Assembly: GCF_006874475.1 (NCBI RefSeq)
Contig: NZ_VIRM01000002.1
Coordinates: 62,001 to 126,000, forward strand
Origin: Microbispora hainanensis
Lineage (GTDB): Bacteria > Actinomycetota > Actinomycetes > Streptosporangiales > Streptosporangiaceae
Direction: 5' to 3'
DNA: 64,000 bases
The position numbers and the translations under genes are program-made. Shown here piece by piece: positions 27,544-37,422 of this stretch (the first letter of the stretch is position 1; the number at the start of each line of letters is the position of its first letter). The notes beneath the pieces were generated by a model. The model saw only the letters and a list, made by a program, of their open reading frames with translations. It had not been told where the DNA came from and ran no database searches.

Positions 27544-29141
27544 CGGGGGCTGCGCGCATCCCGCTCAACGACTACGGGGTGCTCGGAGAACCACCCGCGC
27601 TGGGGGACTGGACGCCCACGCTCACGGTGAGCGTGGTGATCCCCGCCTATCGCGCGGAGCGCACGCTGCCGCTGACACTGGCCGGTCTGGCCCGGCAGAC
27701 CTACCCGGCCCACCTCATGGAGGTCGTGGTGGTGGACGACGGCGAGCGGCCCATGGAGCCGCCGGCCGAGTCGTCGGCCGGGCCGCTGCCGGAGCGGCTG
27801 CGGGTGGTCCGCCCGCGCGGCGGGGCGTGGGGGAGAGCGAGCGCCTGCGCGGCGGGGGCCGAGGCGGCCGAGGGCGAGGTGATCCTCTACCTCGACGCCG
27901 ACCTCGTGCTGTTCCCCGAGCACGTCGAGGCCCAGATGCGCTGGCATCACCTGGCCGACTATCTGGTCGTGCTCGGGCACCTGCGGTTCGTGCCCGGTCT
28001 CGACGAAATCCCGGCGAGCGAGGTGCTCGCGGCCATCGAGGCGGGCGCGGTGCCCAAGCTCTTCTCCGAGGAGGACGCCACGCCGCAGTGGACCGAGCGG
28101 CGTTGGGACCAGACGGACGACCTGCGGGCCGCCGGGTTCAGCGCGTTCTCCGTCATGGTGGGGGCCACCGCGTCGCTGCCCGCCCGCCTGCTGCGCGCCG
28201 CCGGAGGACTCGACGCCTCGCTCGTCCTCGGCGAGGACACCGAGCTCGGCTATCGGCTGGCCCAGGCGGGAGCCGTGTTCGTGCCCGACCGCGACAGCCG
28301 GTGCTGGCACCTCGGCCGGTCCACGGTGATGCGCCGCGAGCCCGAGGTGAAGCGGCACAACTGGCCCCACCTCGCCGAGCGCGTCCCCACCTTCCGCTGG
28401 CTGCGCAGGCACCCTCACCGCACCTACCTCGTGCCGTACGTCGACGTCGTGGTCGAGGTGGGGGACGCGTCGTTCGAGGAGGTCAGGGCGACCGTCGACG
28501 CCGTGCTCGCCGGGCGGCTGCCCGACGTGCGGGTGACGGTCGTCGGGCCCTGGGGACGGCTCGGCGGAGGGCGGCGCGACCCGCTCGGCGACCCCTCGCT
28601 CGACCTGCGCCTGGTGCTCGCCTGTTATCAGGGCGAGCCGCGCGTGCGGTTCCGCGAGGCCGTGCCGGACGACTGCTTCCCCGTGCCGTTCCGCTTCCAC
28701 TGCCCGCCCGGCTGGGTGCCCTCGCGCGGCACCATCGGGGCGGTGGTCAAGCACGCCGACCGGCAGCGGCTCGGGATCGTCTCGCTCGCGCTGGACGAGC
28801 GCGAGGACGGCCGCGTCGTGCACGCCCGGCTGGAGCGCACCGCCGCGATGAGCCGCGCTCGCCACTGCGCCGGGCCGGGGGACGACCTCGGCGACCTGGT
28901 CCACGAGATGTACGGCACGGTGTGGGACGCCGGCGACAAATGGGGGTTCCTGCCCGCCGGGCTCGCCGCGACCACCGCCCCGCGGGTCCCCGGCACCGCC
29001 CCGTCGGACGTCACCGGCGACGCCGGCGCCGTGAGGGCGCCCCGGCGTTCCCGTCCCCAGGGCCGGTCCGGCGCCCGGCCGCTGCGCCGCACCGCCCGGC
29101 TGCTCCGCAGGCGCCTGCGCGCGCTCGTGAGCCCCGCCTGA
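27540..29141 (+). CDS. Glycosyltransferase family 2
   Basis: This 533-residue protein starts at the GTG overlapping the upstream stop, behind GGAGGTG. The GT-A domain spans about 15-270: LTVSVVIPAYRAERTLPLTL, VVVDDGER, the metal-binding LYLDADLVLF, and LGEDTELGYRLAQAG with the acidic base. A second alpha/beta region of unclear role follows (about 290-470), then a basic Pro/Arg-rich tail. Donor and acceptor cannot be deduced; the context is polymer assembly at the cytosolic face of the membrane. Confidence 0.88.
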   Translation: MTGAARIPLNDYGVLGEPPALGDWTPTLTVSVVIPAYRAERTLPLTLAGLARQTYPAHLMEVVVVDDGERPMEPPAESSAGPLPERLRVVRPRGGAWGRASACAAGAEAAEGEVILYLDADLVLFPEHVEAQMRWHHLADYLVVLGHLRFVPGLDEIPASEVLAAIEAGAVPKLFSEEDATPQWTERRWDQTDDLRAAGFSAFSVMVGATASLPARLLRAAGGLDASLVLGEDTELGYRLAQAGAVFVPDRDSRCWHLGRSTVMRREPEVKRHNWPHLAERVPTFRWLRRHPHRTYLVPYVDVVVEVGDASFEEVRATVDAVLAGRLPDVRVTVVGPWGRLGGGRRDPLGDPSLDLRLVLACYQGEPRVRFREAVPDDCFPVPFRFHCPPGWVPSRGTIGAVVKHADRQRLGIVSLALDEREDGRVVHARLERTAAMSRARHCAGPGDDLGDLVHEMYGTVWDAGDKWGFLPAGLAATTAPRVPGTAPSDVTGDAGAVRAPRRSRPQGRSGARPLRRTARLLRRRLRALVSPA

Positions 29142-29181
29142 GCCGCTGTGTCTCCCGCTTCGCCGACCATAAGGAGCGCCC

Positions 29182-32100
29182 GTGCCCCGCCTCAGCGTGA
29201 TCGTCCCGATCTACGACGTGGAACCGTACCTCGCCGGTTGCCTGGCCTCGGTCGCGGCGCAGACGTGGCCGGACATCGAGGTCGTCATGGTCGACGACGG
29301 CTCGCCCGACGGCAGCGCCGAGATCGCCGCCGGCTTCGCGGCGCGCGACGACAGGTTCCGGCTGGTCCGCCAGGCCAACGCGGGGCTCGGGGCGGCGCGC
29401 AACACGGGCGTGCGGCACGCGACCGGGGAGCACCTGATGTTCCTCGACAGCGACGACCTGCTGCCGGCGCACGCCCTCGAATGCCTGCTGGCGTCCCTGG
29501 AGCGGACGGGATCGGACCTCGCCACGGGCAACGTGCTGCGCCTCGACGGGCGCGGCGCCCGCCAGTCGGCCCTGCACCGGGCCGTCTTCGCCGACGCCGC
29601 CGCGGCCACCCACATCACCCGGACGCACGCGCTCCTGCGCGACCGCCTGGTCACCAACAAGCTGTGGCGCCGCTCGTTCTGGGACGCCCACGGGTTCGCC
29701 TTCCCAGAAGGCGTGCTGTACGAGGACATCGCGGTGGCCCTGCGCGCCCACTTCCTGGCGCGGGCCGTCGACGTGGTGCCCACGCCGGTCTACCTGTGGC
29801 GGCGGCGCGAGGACGGCGGCCGCTCCATCACCCAGGACAAGACGCGGGCCGCGCACCTGGAGGACCGGTTCGCCGCCGTCACCGAGGTCCGCCGCTTCCT
29901 GAGCGAGCACAACTTCACCGCGCACATCCACGCCTGGGACCACGCCGTGCTCGACGGCGACCTCACGAACTTCCTCGACGTGCTCGACCAGGCCACCCCG
30001 GCGTTCCGGGAGCGCTTCCTCGACCTCGCCTGCCTCTATCTGGAGGACGTGGCGCCCTCCGTGCTCGACGGGCTGCCCGCGCTGCGGCGCGTGCAGTGGC
30101 ATCTGGTGCGCCTGCGCCGCATGGACGATCTGCTGGAGGTCCTTGCCTGGGAGCGGGAGGTGCCGCCCGACCGCAGGCTCGTCCGCAGGATGGGCGGTCA
30201 TCACCTGAACGTGCCCCTCGCCCGCTCCGCCGACCGGGAGATGCCCGCCGCCGTGACCAGGGCCAGGGACGAGCTCGTCCCGCGTCACCGCATCGACGCG
30301 GTCCGCTGGGAGGACGGCGCGCTCGTGGTGGAGGGACGCGCGGCCCCGCCCTACCTGCGCCCCACCCGGCGGGTCCACCAGCAGGTCTTCGCCACCCTCG
30401 TCCACGAGCGCACCGGGCGGCGCGTCCGGGTGCCGGCCTCGGTCACCAGGGCCCGGGTGTCCACGAAGTCGAAGGAACGCGACTGGGGCGGCTTCCGGCT
30501 CGTCATCGACCCGGCGGCGCTGGCCAGGCCCGGCCGGCTCGGGCGGTGGCACGTCGAGCTGCGCGTGCTCCACCGGGGCGTCCTGCGGCGCGGACGGCTG
30601 ACCGACCCGCGCGCCGCCGCCTCGACCGTCGAGCAGGCGGGATATCGCACCGTGGGGCCCGACCACTATGTCGCCCCGATGCTCGGGGAGACCGGCGTCC
30701 TCGTGCTGCGGGCCGAGCGGGAGACCGCCCGGGTCGTCACGCGGGAGGTGCGCGACGGCCGCCTGCGCCTGGTGGGCCACGTCGTCAACGACCTCGGCCC
30801 GAGCCCGGTGCTCCAGGTCACCCGGCGTCCCGGCGGCGTTCCTCGCACCTATCCCGTGCACGTCGACCGGCGTACGTTCGAGACCGCCGTCGACCTGCGC
30901 GACCTGCTGCCCGCGTCCCCTGCCCCGCGGATCGCCGTACCGGACGAGGTCGCCGCGCCCGAGACGTGGTGGGAGATCGAGGTGCGGGCCGCCGACGGCA
31001 CCGTGACGCCCATGACCGTCGCCGAGGACGTGCCCACCGGCCGGTACGGCCTGGCCGGCCGGGAGATCGTCGTGACCCGCGACCGCACCGGCGGCCTGGT
31101 GCTGCGGCACCAGCCCGCCGCGGCCTACGCCGACCTCGCCGAATGGCTGCCCGCGCGCTGCGGCGGCGGCGGCGAGCTGCTCATCGAGGGCGGCCTCGCC
31201 GTACCCCACGAGATGTCGGCGCTGGTGGTGACCGCCCTCGACCCCGATGCGCGCGCCACTCCCCGGCGAGGGGAGTGGCTGCTGCCGATCGAGGGAGCGG
31301 GCACCCGCTTCCGGGCGCGGCTGACGCCCGAGCAGGTCGCCTCGCCCGCCGGGCGGCTGCCGCTGCCGCGCGGCCGGTACGCCCTGGCGATCCGGGCGCG
31401 CACCGCCGGGGGAGAGTGGACGGACCTGCCGCTGGAGTTCGACACCGACCTGCCGGCGGCGCACCAGACGGCCCGCCGTACGTTCGGGGTCGTCACGTCG
31501 GGCCCGGGGCGGGCCGTGCTGACCGTGAGCGGCGACCTGACCGCCGACGAGCGCGGCAGGAAGGCCCGGCGGGCGCTGCGCACGAGGACCTATCCCCAGA
31601 TGAGGGACCGGCCGCTGCGGGACGCCGTCCTGTTCGACGGCGGCGCGGGCACCCGCTTCGGCGGCAGCCCGAGAGCGGTCTGCGAGGAGCTGCGCCGCCG
31701 GGGCACCGACCTGCCGCTGCTGTGGAACGTGCGGGACGGCCAGGTCGCCCTGCCCGGCGACGTCGAATCGGTGCGCACGCTGGGACGGGAGCACTACGAG
31801 GCACTCGCCCGGTGCCGCTACGTCGTCACCGACGCGCCGCTGCCGCCGTGGTTCGAGCGCAGGCCCGGCCAGGTGGTCGTGCAGACCTGGCAGCAGCCCG
31901 CGTGCACGCCGAAGGAGCCCGCAGGCCGGTCCGGGGCGGGGCAGTGGACGCATCTCGTTTCGGCGGGGCCGTGGTGGACGCCGCTGCTGCGGCGGACGTC
32001 CGGCTACGAGGGAGAGGTGCTGGAGACCGGCCTGCCCTGCGACGACCTGCTGACCGGAGCCGGCGCCCGGGAACGCGCCGCCGAGGTGCGGCGCCGCCTC

Positions 32101-32568
32101 GGCCTGCCGGAGCGCGCCCGCGTCCTGCTGTACGTCGCGGGGGAGCACGACAGGCTCGACGCCGGTCGTCTGGCGGCCGGGCTTCCGGAGGACCACGTCC
32201 TGCTGGTCCGAGCCGCCGGCGCCGGGCCGGACGACGCCCGCGTCCGTGACACCGGCGGCCATCCGGACCCGCACGAGCTGTACCTCGCGGCCGACGTCCT
32301 GATCGCCGGGGACGCGGCGGCGGTGTTCGACTTCGCCGTGACGGGACGCCCGGTGCTCCTGCACGCCGGCCGGCCGCGGGACCTGTGGTTCCTGCCCGAG
32401 GCGCCGGGGCCGGTGCTGCCGCACGAGGGAGAGGTGCTCGACGCGCTCGCGCACCTCGGCGAGCTCGCGGACAAGCACCGGGACGCGTACGCCGCGTTCC
32501 TGGCGCGCTATCGCCCGATGGCCGACGGGCAGGCCGCCCGCCGGGTGGTGGACGCGCTGTTCGGCTGA
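29182..32568 (+). CDS. GT2 plus CDP-glycerol glycerophosphotransferase fusion, transferase half degenerate
   Basis: This 1128-residue protein has an AAGGAG site before its GTG. Residues 1-300 are an intact GT2 domain (VDDG at 37-40, DSDD at 89-92, YEDIAVALRAHF). A middle part of beta-sandwich-like segments follows to about 800. The C-terminus has the TagF-type glycerophosphotransferase fold (DAVLFDGGAGTRFGGSPRAV; VVVQTW), but the catalytic TWHGTPLK motif reads TWQQPACTP at 902 onward and the TDYSS motif reads AGDAA near 1042. It is probably an active glycosyltransferase with a binding-only second domain. It is paralogous to the next gene. Confidence 0.85.
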   Translation: MPRLSVIVPIYDVEPYLAGCLASVAAQTWPDIEVVMVDDGSPDGSAEIAAGFAARDDRFRLVRQANAGLGAARNTGVRHATGEHLMFLDSDDLLPAHALECLLASLERTGSDLATGNVLRLDGRGARQSALHRAVFADAAAATHITRTHALLRDRLVTNKLWRRSFWDAHGFAFPEGVLYEDIAVALRAHFLARAVDVVPTPVYLWRRREDGGRSITQDKTRAAHLEDRFAAVTEVRRFLSEHNFTAHIHAWDHAVLDGDLTNFLDVLDQATPAFRERFLDLACLYLEDVAPSVLDGLPALRRVQWHLVRLRRMDDLLEVLAWEREVPPDRRLVRRMGGHHLNVPLARSADREMPAAVTRARDELVPRHRIDAVRWEDGALVVEGRAAPPYLRPTRRVHQQVFATLVHERTGRRVRVPASVTRARVSTKSKERDWGGFRLVIDPAALARPGRLGRWHVELRVLHRGVLRRGRLTDPRAAASTVEQAGYRTVGPDHYVAPMLGETGVLVLRAERETARVVTREVRDGRLRLVGHVVNDLGPSPVLQVTRRPGGVPRTYPVHVDRRTFETAVDLRDLLPASPAPRIAVPDEVAAPETWWEIEVRAADGTVTPMTVAEDVPTGRYGLAGREIVVTRDRTGGLVLRHQPAAAYADLAEWLPARCGGGGELLIEGGLAVPHEMSALVVTALDPDARATPRRGEWLLPIEGAGTRFRARLTPEQVASPAGRLPLPRGRYALAIRARTAGGEWTDLPLEFDTDLPAAHQTARRTFGVVTSGPGRAVLTVSGDLTADERGRKARRALRTRTYPQMRDRPLRDAVLFDGGAGTRFGGSPRAVCEELRRRGTDLPLLWNVRDGQVALPGDVESVRTLGREHYEALARCRYVVTDAPLPPWFERRPGQVVVQTWQQPACTPKEPAGRSGAGQWTHLVSAGPWWTPLLRRTSGYEGEVLETGLPCDDLLTGAGARERAAEVRRRLGLPERARVLLYVAGEHDRLDAGRLAAGLPEDHVLLVRAAGAGPDDARVRDTGGHPDPHELYLAADVLIAGDAAAVFDFAVTGRPVLLHAGRPRDLWFLPEAPGPVLPHEGEVLDALAHLGELADKHRDAYAAFLARYRPMADGQAARRVVDALFG

Positions 32569-32647
32569 CCGTCGCGCCGCCCCCGACCCCGCTCAGGAAG
32601 CGATCAGGGCCGGTTGGGTCAAGAGCCGGCCAAGCGAGCGTAAGGCC

Positions 32648-35623
32648 ATGGGGATGGGCCGGTGGCGCGGGGCCGTCCGTCGGCATCCTGACGGCGTGAC
32701 GGTGCCTGTCAGGCTCTCGGTGGTCGTCCCCCTGCACGGCGGGGAGGAACACGCCGAGGAGTGCCTCGAATCCCTGCGCGACCAGACCCTGGACGACCTG
32801 GAGGTGATCCTCGTCGGCCGCCCGCGGGGCCTTCACCCGCCCGACCACAGGTTCACGCTCCTCACGCTCGGCGACGGCGGCGACGACCCCGGCACGGCGC
32901 GCAACGCGGGCGCGACCTTCGCTACCGGGCGCTACCTCGCCTTCGCCGACCCCGGTTCGGTCGTCCCCGCGGACGCCTACCGTGCGCTGGTCGGCGCCCT
33001 CGACCACACCGGCTCCGACCTCGCCTGCGGCCGGATCCGCACCTGGACGCGGAACGCCCCGGGCCAGGCGGCGGACCCGGCGCCGAAGGCCAGGCTGCGC
33101 ACGCACATCACCCGGCATCAGAAGCTGCTGGACGACCCGCGGGCGGGCGGCACGGTGTTCCGCCGGGAGTTCTGGAACCGGCACGAGTTCGCCTTCCCTG
33201 CGGGCCTGGGCGAGGACTTCCCCGTGACGATCCCCGCGCACGTGCTGTCCACCTCGGCCGACGTGCTCGGCGACGTGGTCTGCCTCACGCGCGGGTCCCG
33301 GCCGCCGGCCGAGCCGCTGCGCCGCCTGGAGGCGATGCTGGAGGTGTCGGACCTGCTCGCACGGCACGCGCCGCAGCTGCGCACCGCCTACGACCTCCGC
33401 TTGGCGGAGGGGCCCGACCTCGACGCCGTGCTGGAGGCCGTACGCGACCGCGTTCCCGACCGGCTCGCCGAGGTGCTGGGCCGTCTGGGCCGCCTGGACC
33501 CCGGCGCGGTGGAACGGCTGCCGGTCCTGAGAAGGCTCCAGATCCACTTCGCCGCGCACGGCATGACCGGCGAGCTGGCGGAGCTGCGGACCTTCGCCGC
33601 CTCGGAGATCAGGCACCGGGGCGTGCTCCGGCGGGGGCTGCGGCCCCGCCGCTGGTATCTCGACTACCCCTTCCGGCGGGACCCCCGGCTCCCGCGCTCG
33701 CTGTTCGACGCCACTCGCGACCTGCGGCTCGTCGCCTGTGTGGACGACGTACGCCATTCGGACGGCAGGCTCGCCCTGACCGGACACGCGTACATCGCCC
33801 ACCTGGACAGCCGGCGCAGCCGGATCGAGCTGTGGCTCCAGCGCGGGGAGGAGCGGATAACGCTGCCGGTGCACCGGACCCGCAGGCCCGATGTGACCGC
33901 CGACTCCCGCCAGTCGGTCGCCTGCCACGACGACGCCGGCTTCGAGACCGTGGTCGCCCTCGACACCCTGCCCGCCGGCCGGTGGGCGCTGCACGCGCGG
34001 GTCCACGCGCGGGGAGTGACCCGGGCGGGCCGGGTGACCGGAGCTCCGGGCGAGCGGGTCTTCGACGCCGGGAACGTGCGCGTCTCCCTCACCCGTGACC
34101 GCGGGCTCCTGCTCGGTCCCCGCACCGCCGGCGACCCGGCTCCCGGCCCCGGCGGCCTCGTCGGCGCGATCCGGTGGACGGAGGCAGGCGAGCCGGTCCT
34201 GGAGTGGACGGGCCGGTGCCCGGCAGATCGGATCGTGCTGGAATGCGGCACGGAGCGGCACTCCTGGCCGGTCCGCCGGGACGAGGCGACGTGGACGGCC
34301 GCCGTCGGCAGGACGGCCGAGGGACTTCCGCTCCGCAGCGGCGCCTGGCGGGTGCTCGCCCTGTCACCGGCGGGCGGGGAGGAGCGCGTGCGCCTGAGCC
34401 CGGCGCTGATCGCCGACCCGCCGAGGCCGCGGGTCACCGGGTTCCACGAAATCGCGGTCCGCACCTCGCGCGACGGCGACCTGAGCCTCGCCGTGCGCCC
34501 GGCGCTCGGCCCGCACGAGCGCGGGCCGTACGCGACGCGCAGGCGGCGGGCGGCGGCGCCGCGACGCACGGCGCTGCGGAACGCGGCGGTGTTCGACAGC
34601 TACGGCGGCGGGCAGTATTCGTGTAATCCCCGGGCCGTCTCCGAGGAGCTGGCGCGCCGCCACCCGGACGTGGAGATCGTCTGGGTCACCAGGGACGGGC
34701 AGTTCTCGGTCCCGCCCGGTGTGCGCCTGGTCCTGTACGGCTCGCGCGAGCACGAGGAGGCGCTGCGCACCAGCCGCTTCGTCGTGGCCAACCGGCGCAC
34801 GCAGCCAGGGTGGTATCGCAAGCCGCGCGGGCAGACGGTCGTGCAGACCTGGCACGGCACGCCGCTCAAGCGCCTGGGCCTCGACCTCGAAGGCATGCCG
34901 TACGCGCAGCGGGTGCCGCGTGACGAGCTGGCGCGGCAGGTGGCGACCTGGGACCTGCTGCTGTCGCCGAGCCCGTTCGCCACCGACGCGCTGCGCGGCG
35001 CGTTCGGCTACCAGGGGGAGATCCTGGAGTCGGGCTACCCGCGCAACGACGTACTCTTCGATCCCGCCCGCGCCCGCGCGGCCCGGCGGCGGCTGGGCCT
35101 GCCTGCCGGCCGGCGGGTCATCCTCTACGCGCCGACGTGGCGGGACGACGACACCACCGGCCGGCTCGCGCTCGACCCGGTCAGGGCGGCCGGTGCGCTG
35201 GGCGGCGACGACGTGCTGCTCGTGCGGGCCCACTATCTGATGGCGCGGGACATGACGTTCCCGGACGGCGACCGCATCCGCGATGTCTCGAGATTTCCGG
35301 ACATGGCAGATCTCTTGGCCGCCGCGGACGTGCTGGTCACCGACTACTCGTCGGCGATGTTCGACTTCGCGTGCACCGGCAGGCCCATGGTGTTCTTCGC
35401 ACACGACCTGGAGCGCTACCGCGACGAGGTGCGCGGCTTCTACTTCGACTTCGAGGCCGAGGCCCCCGGGCCCGTGCTCAAAACCGGCGACGACGTGCTC
35501 GACGTGCTGCGGCACGGCGACCTCGGGCGATTCGCGGCGCGCTATGAGCGGTTCGCCCGCACCTACTGCCCCTGGGACGACGGACACGCCTCGGCGCGCG
35601 TGGTCGCGCGCCTGCGGCCATGA
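32648..35623 (+). CDS. GT2 plus CDP-glycerol glycerophosphotransferase fusion, GT half degenerate
   Basis: This 991-residue paralogue of the preceding protein has the opposite pattern. The N-terminal GT2 fold lacks VDDG (VILVGRPRG at about 53-61) and its DxD is ADPG (100-103), so sugar transfer is unlikely. The C-terminal TagF-like domain (about 650-991) is intact: QTWHGTPLKRLGLDLEG with His736, SGYPRNDVLF, YAPTWRDDD, and VTDYSSAMFDFACTGRP with Asp899. It should transfer polyol phosphate from a CDP-alcohol to a growing polymer. The start could also be the GTG at 32696 or 32702. Confidence 0.85.
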   Translation: MGMGRWRGAVRRHPDGVTVPVRLSVVVPLHGGEEHAEECLESLRDQTLDDLEVILVGRPRGLHPPDHRFTLLTLGDGGDDPGTARNAGATFATGRYLAFADPGSVVPADAYRALVGALDHTGSDLACGRIRTWTRNAPGQAADPAPKARLRTHITRHQKLLDDPRAGGTVFRREFWNRHEFAFPAGLGEDFPVTIPAHVLSTSADVLGDVVCLTRGSRPPAEPLRRLEAMLEVSDLLARHAPQLRTAYDLRLAEGPDLDAVLEAVRDRVPDRLAEVLGRLGRLDPGAVERLPVLRRLQIHFAAHGMTGELAELRTFAASEIRHRGVLRRGLRPRRWYLDYPFRRDPRLPRSLFDATRDLRLVACVDDVRHSDGRLALTGHAYIAHLDSRRSRIELWLQRGEERITLPVHRTRRPDVTADSRQSVACHDDAGFETVVALDTLPAGRWALHARVHARGVTRAGRVTGAPGERVFDAGNVRVSLTRDRGLLLGPRTAGDPAPGPGGLVGAIRWTEAGEPVLEWTGRCPADRIVLECGTERHSWPVRRDEATWTAAVGRTAEGLPLRSGAWRVLALSPAGGEERVRLSPALIADPPRPRVTGFHEIAVRTSRDGDLSLAVRPALGPHERGPYATRRRRAAAPRRTALRNAAVFDSYGGGQYSCNPRAVSEELARRHPDVEIVWVTRDGQFSVPPGVRLVLYGSREHEEALRTSRFVVANRRTQPGWYRKPRGQTVVQTWHGTPLKRLGLDLEGMPYAQRVPRDELARQVATWDLLLSPSPFATDALRGAFGYQGEILESGYPRNDVLFDPARARAARRRLGLPAGRRVILYAPTWRDDDTTGRLALDPVRAAGALGGDDVLLVRAHYLMARDMTFPDGDRIRDVSRFPDMADLLAAADVLVTDYSSAMFDFACTGRPMVFFAHDLERYRDEVRGFYFDFEAEAPGPVLKTGDDVLDVLRHGDLGRFAARYERFARTYCPWDDGHASARVVARLRP

Positions 35624-37422
35624 CCCGCGCCGCCCGGCAGGCCGCCGCCGGCCGCACGTCCCGGCGGGCCGCCGGCCGTCCGCCCCGCCGTACGGCCGCG
35701 GGGGTGTCGCGACGCGACGCGCCCTCGGCTTTTGCGAAGCGCCCCGCCGCGGAGCCCGAACGGCCCGCCAGGTCCGCCGTCGTGACCGTCGTGCCCGCCG
35801 TTCTCGCGATCGTGGTGGGGCTGTGGAACCTCGGCGGGCCGCCGCCGTGGCGGGACGAGGCGGCCACCGTCAGCGCGGCCGGCCGCACCCTTCCCCAACT
35901 GGCGCACCTGCTGCAGTCGGTCGACGCCGTGCACGGCCTCTACTACGCGCTGATGCACGTCGTCGCGGGGCTGTCCGGCACGGCCGGGGTGGCGCTGCGG
36001 TTGCCGTCCGTCGTCGCGGGCGCGCTGGCCGCCGCCGGGACCGGCGCGATCGGCCGCGCGCTCGGCGTCCCCCGGGCGGGCCTGTACGGCGGTGTGCTGC
36101 TGGCCCTTATGCCCATCTTCTCCAGATATGTCCAGGAGGCCCGTCCGTACGCGCTGACGGCGGCGGCGGCCGTCGGCGTGACCCTGCTGTCGCTGCGCCT
36201 GATGCGGTCGCCCACGTCGGGGGTCCTGGCGGCGTACGCGGCGGCACTGACCGTGCTGGCCTACCTCAACCTGTTCGCGTTCCTCCTGGCGGGAGCGCAC
36301 GGCCTCGCCGTGATCCTGTCGCGGGGACCGCTGCTCCGGTGGGCGTGCGCGGTGACACCGGCGCTGGCGGCCGTGGCGCCGCTGGCCTGGCTCGGCTCCC
36401 GGCAGAGCGCGCAGGTGGGGTGGATTCCCCGGCCGGAGGCGGCCGACGCCGGCACCCTCGCCGTCCGGCTGTCGGGCGACCTCGGCGGGGCGACGGGACC
36501 CGGAGTGGCCCCCCTGACCTGGGCGCTCGTGCTCTTCGGCCTCGTGTATGCCGCGGTCGCGGGCGTCCGCCGGGCGCGCGCCGCGCACGCCGGAAAACCG
36601 GCCGCGCGTGGACTTCCGGCGACCGCCGCAGGCCGCGCCGAGACGGCCACTGCGCTGCGTGCCGAGACGGCGGCTGCGCTGCGTGCCGAGACGGCCGCCG
36701 TGGGCCGGCCGGAAAGACCGTGGGCCGCCGGTCCGGGCGGGACACCGTCCGCGGGCGCGGCCTTCTCCGGCCAGGCGGCGCTTGTGCGGCTGACGCTGCC
36801 GTGGCTGCTCGTGCCCGCGCTGGTGCTGCTCGCGGCCTCGTGGGTGGTCCATCCCGTGTACGTGTTCCGCTACGTCCTCTACTGCGTCCCGGCGGCGGCG
36901 CTGCTCGCCGGGGCGGGCCTGGCCGCGCTGCCCCCCGGTCTCGGCGCGGCCGTGCTGACCGCCTGGCTCGGCCTGTCGGTTCCCGGGCATTTCGCCACAC
37001 GAGGGCCCGACGGCAGGCAGGACGATCCGCGGCCGGTCATGGTGATGCTCGCGGCCGAGGCGAAGCCGGGTGACGGGGTGCTGTTCGTCCCCGCCAAGGT
37101 CAGGAAGTACGAAACGGTCTATCCGTCGGTCTTCGGCAGGCTGCGCGACGTGGCGCTGGCCCGGTCACCCGAGCGGGACGGCAGCTTCTCCGGCCGCGAG
37201 GTGGGCCCCCGGGTGCTCGCCGCCCGGCTCGACGGGCTGCGTACGCTCTGGGTCGTCGGCCAAACGGGCAAGAACGCGATGCCCGCCCGCAGGCGCGCCC
37301 TGGTCGAGCGTTCGTTCGCCCCGGCCGGCCGCTGGACCTTCCGGGGCATGTTCGTGGACAGGTACGACAGGTATGACCCGGGGGCCGCTCACCGCTCGAA
37401 CGGCGCCGGGGTGGGGAAGTAG
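35620..37422 (+). CDS. GT39-like polytopic membrane glycosyltransferase
   Basis: This 600-residue protein overlaps the upstream stop (ATGA). A basic 50-residue cytosolic N-terminus precedes about ten hydrophobic helices. Just after the first helix lies PPPWRDEAATV with the Asp-Glu pair (79-80) typical of lipid-linked-sugar mannosyltransferases of the GT39/ArnT type. A cytosolic loop near 330-385 contains an AETAxALR repeat in 8-residue steps. A soluble C-terminal domain follows. It probably adds a polyprenyl-phosphate-linked sugar to the polymer outside the membrane. Its 3' end overlaps the Stealth gene by 34 bp. Confidence 0.8.
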   Translation: MTRAARQAAAGRTSRRAAGRPPRRTAAGVSRRDAPSAFAKRPAAEPERPARSAVVTVVPAVLAIVVGLWNLGGPPPWRDEAATVSAAGRTLPQLAHLLQSVDAVHGLYYALMHVVAGLSGTAGVALRLPSVVAGALAAAGTGAIGRALGVPRAGLYGGVLLALMPIFSRYVQEARPYALTAAAAVGVTLLSLRLMRSPTSGVLAAYAAALTVLAYLNLFAFLLAGAHGLAVILSRGPLLRWACAVTPALAAVAPLAWLGSRQSAQVGWIPRPEAADAGTLAVRLSGDLGGATGPGVAPLTWALVLFGLVYAAVAGVRRARAAHAGKPAARGLPATAAGRAETATALRAETAAALRAETAAVGRPERPWAAGPGGTPSAGAAFSGQAALVRLTLPWLLVPALVLLAASWVVHPVYVFRYVLYCVPAAALLAGAGLAALPPGLGAAVLTAWLGLSVPGHFATRGPDGRQDDPRPVMVMLAAEAKPGDGVLFVPAKVRKYETVYPSVFGRLRDVALARSPERDGSFSGREVGPRVLAARLDGLRTLWVVGQTGKNAMPARRRALVERSFAPAGRWTFRGMFVDRYDRYDPGAAHRSNGAGVGK

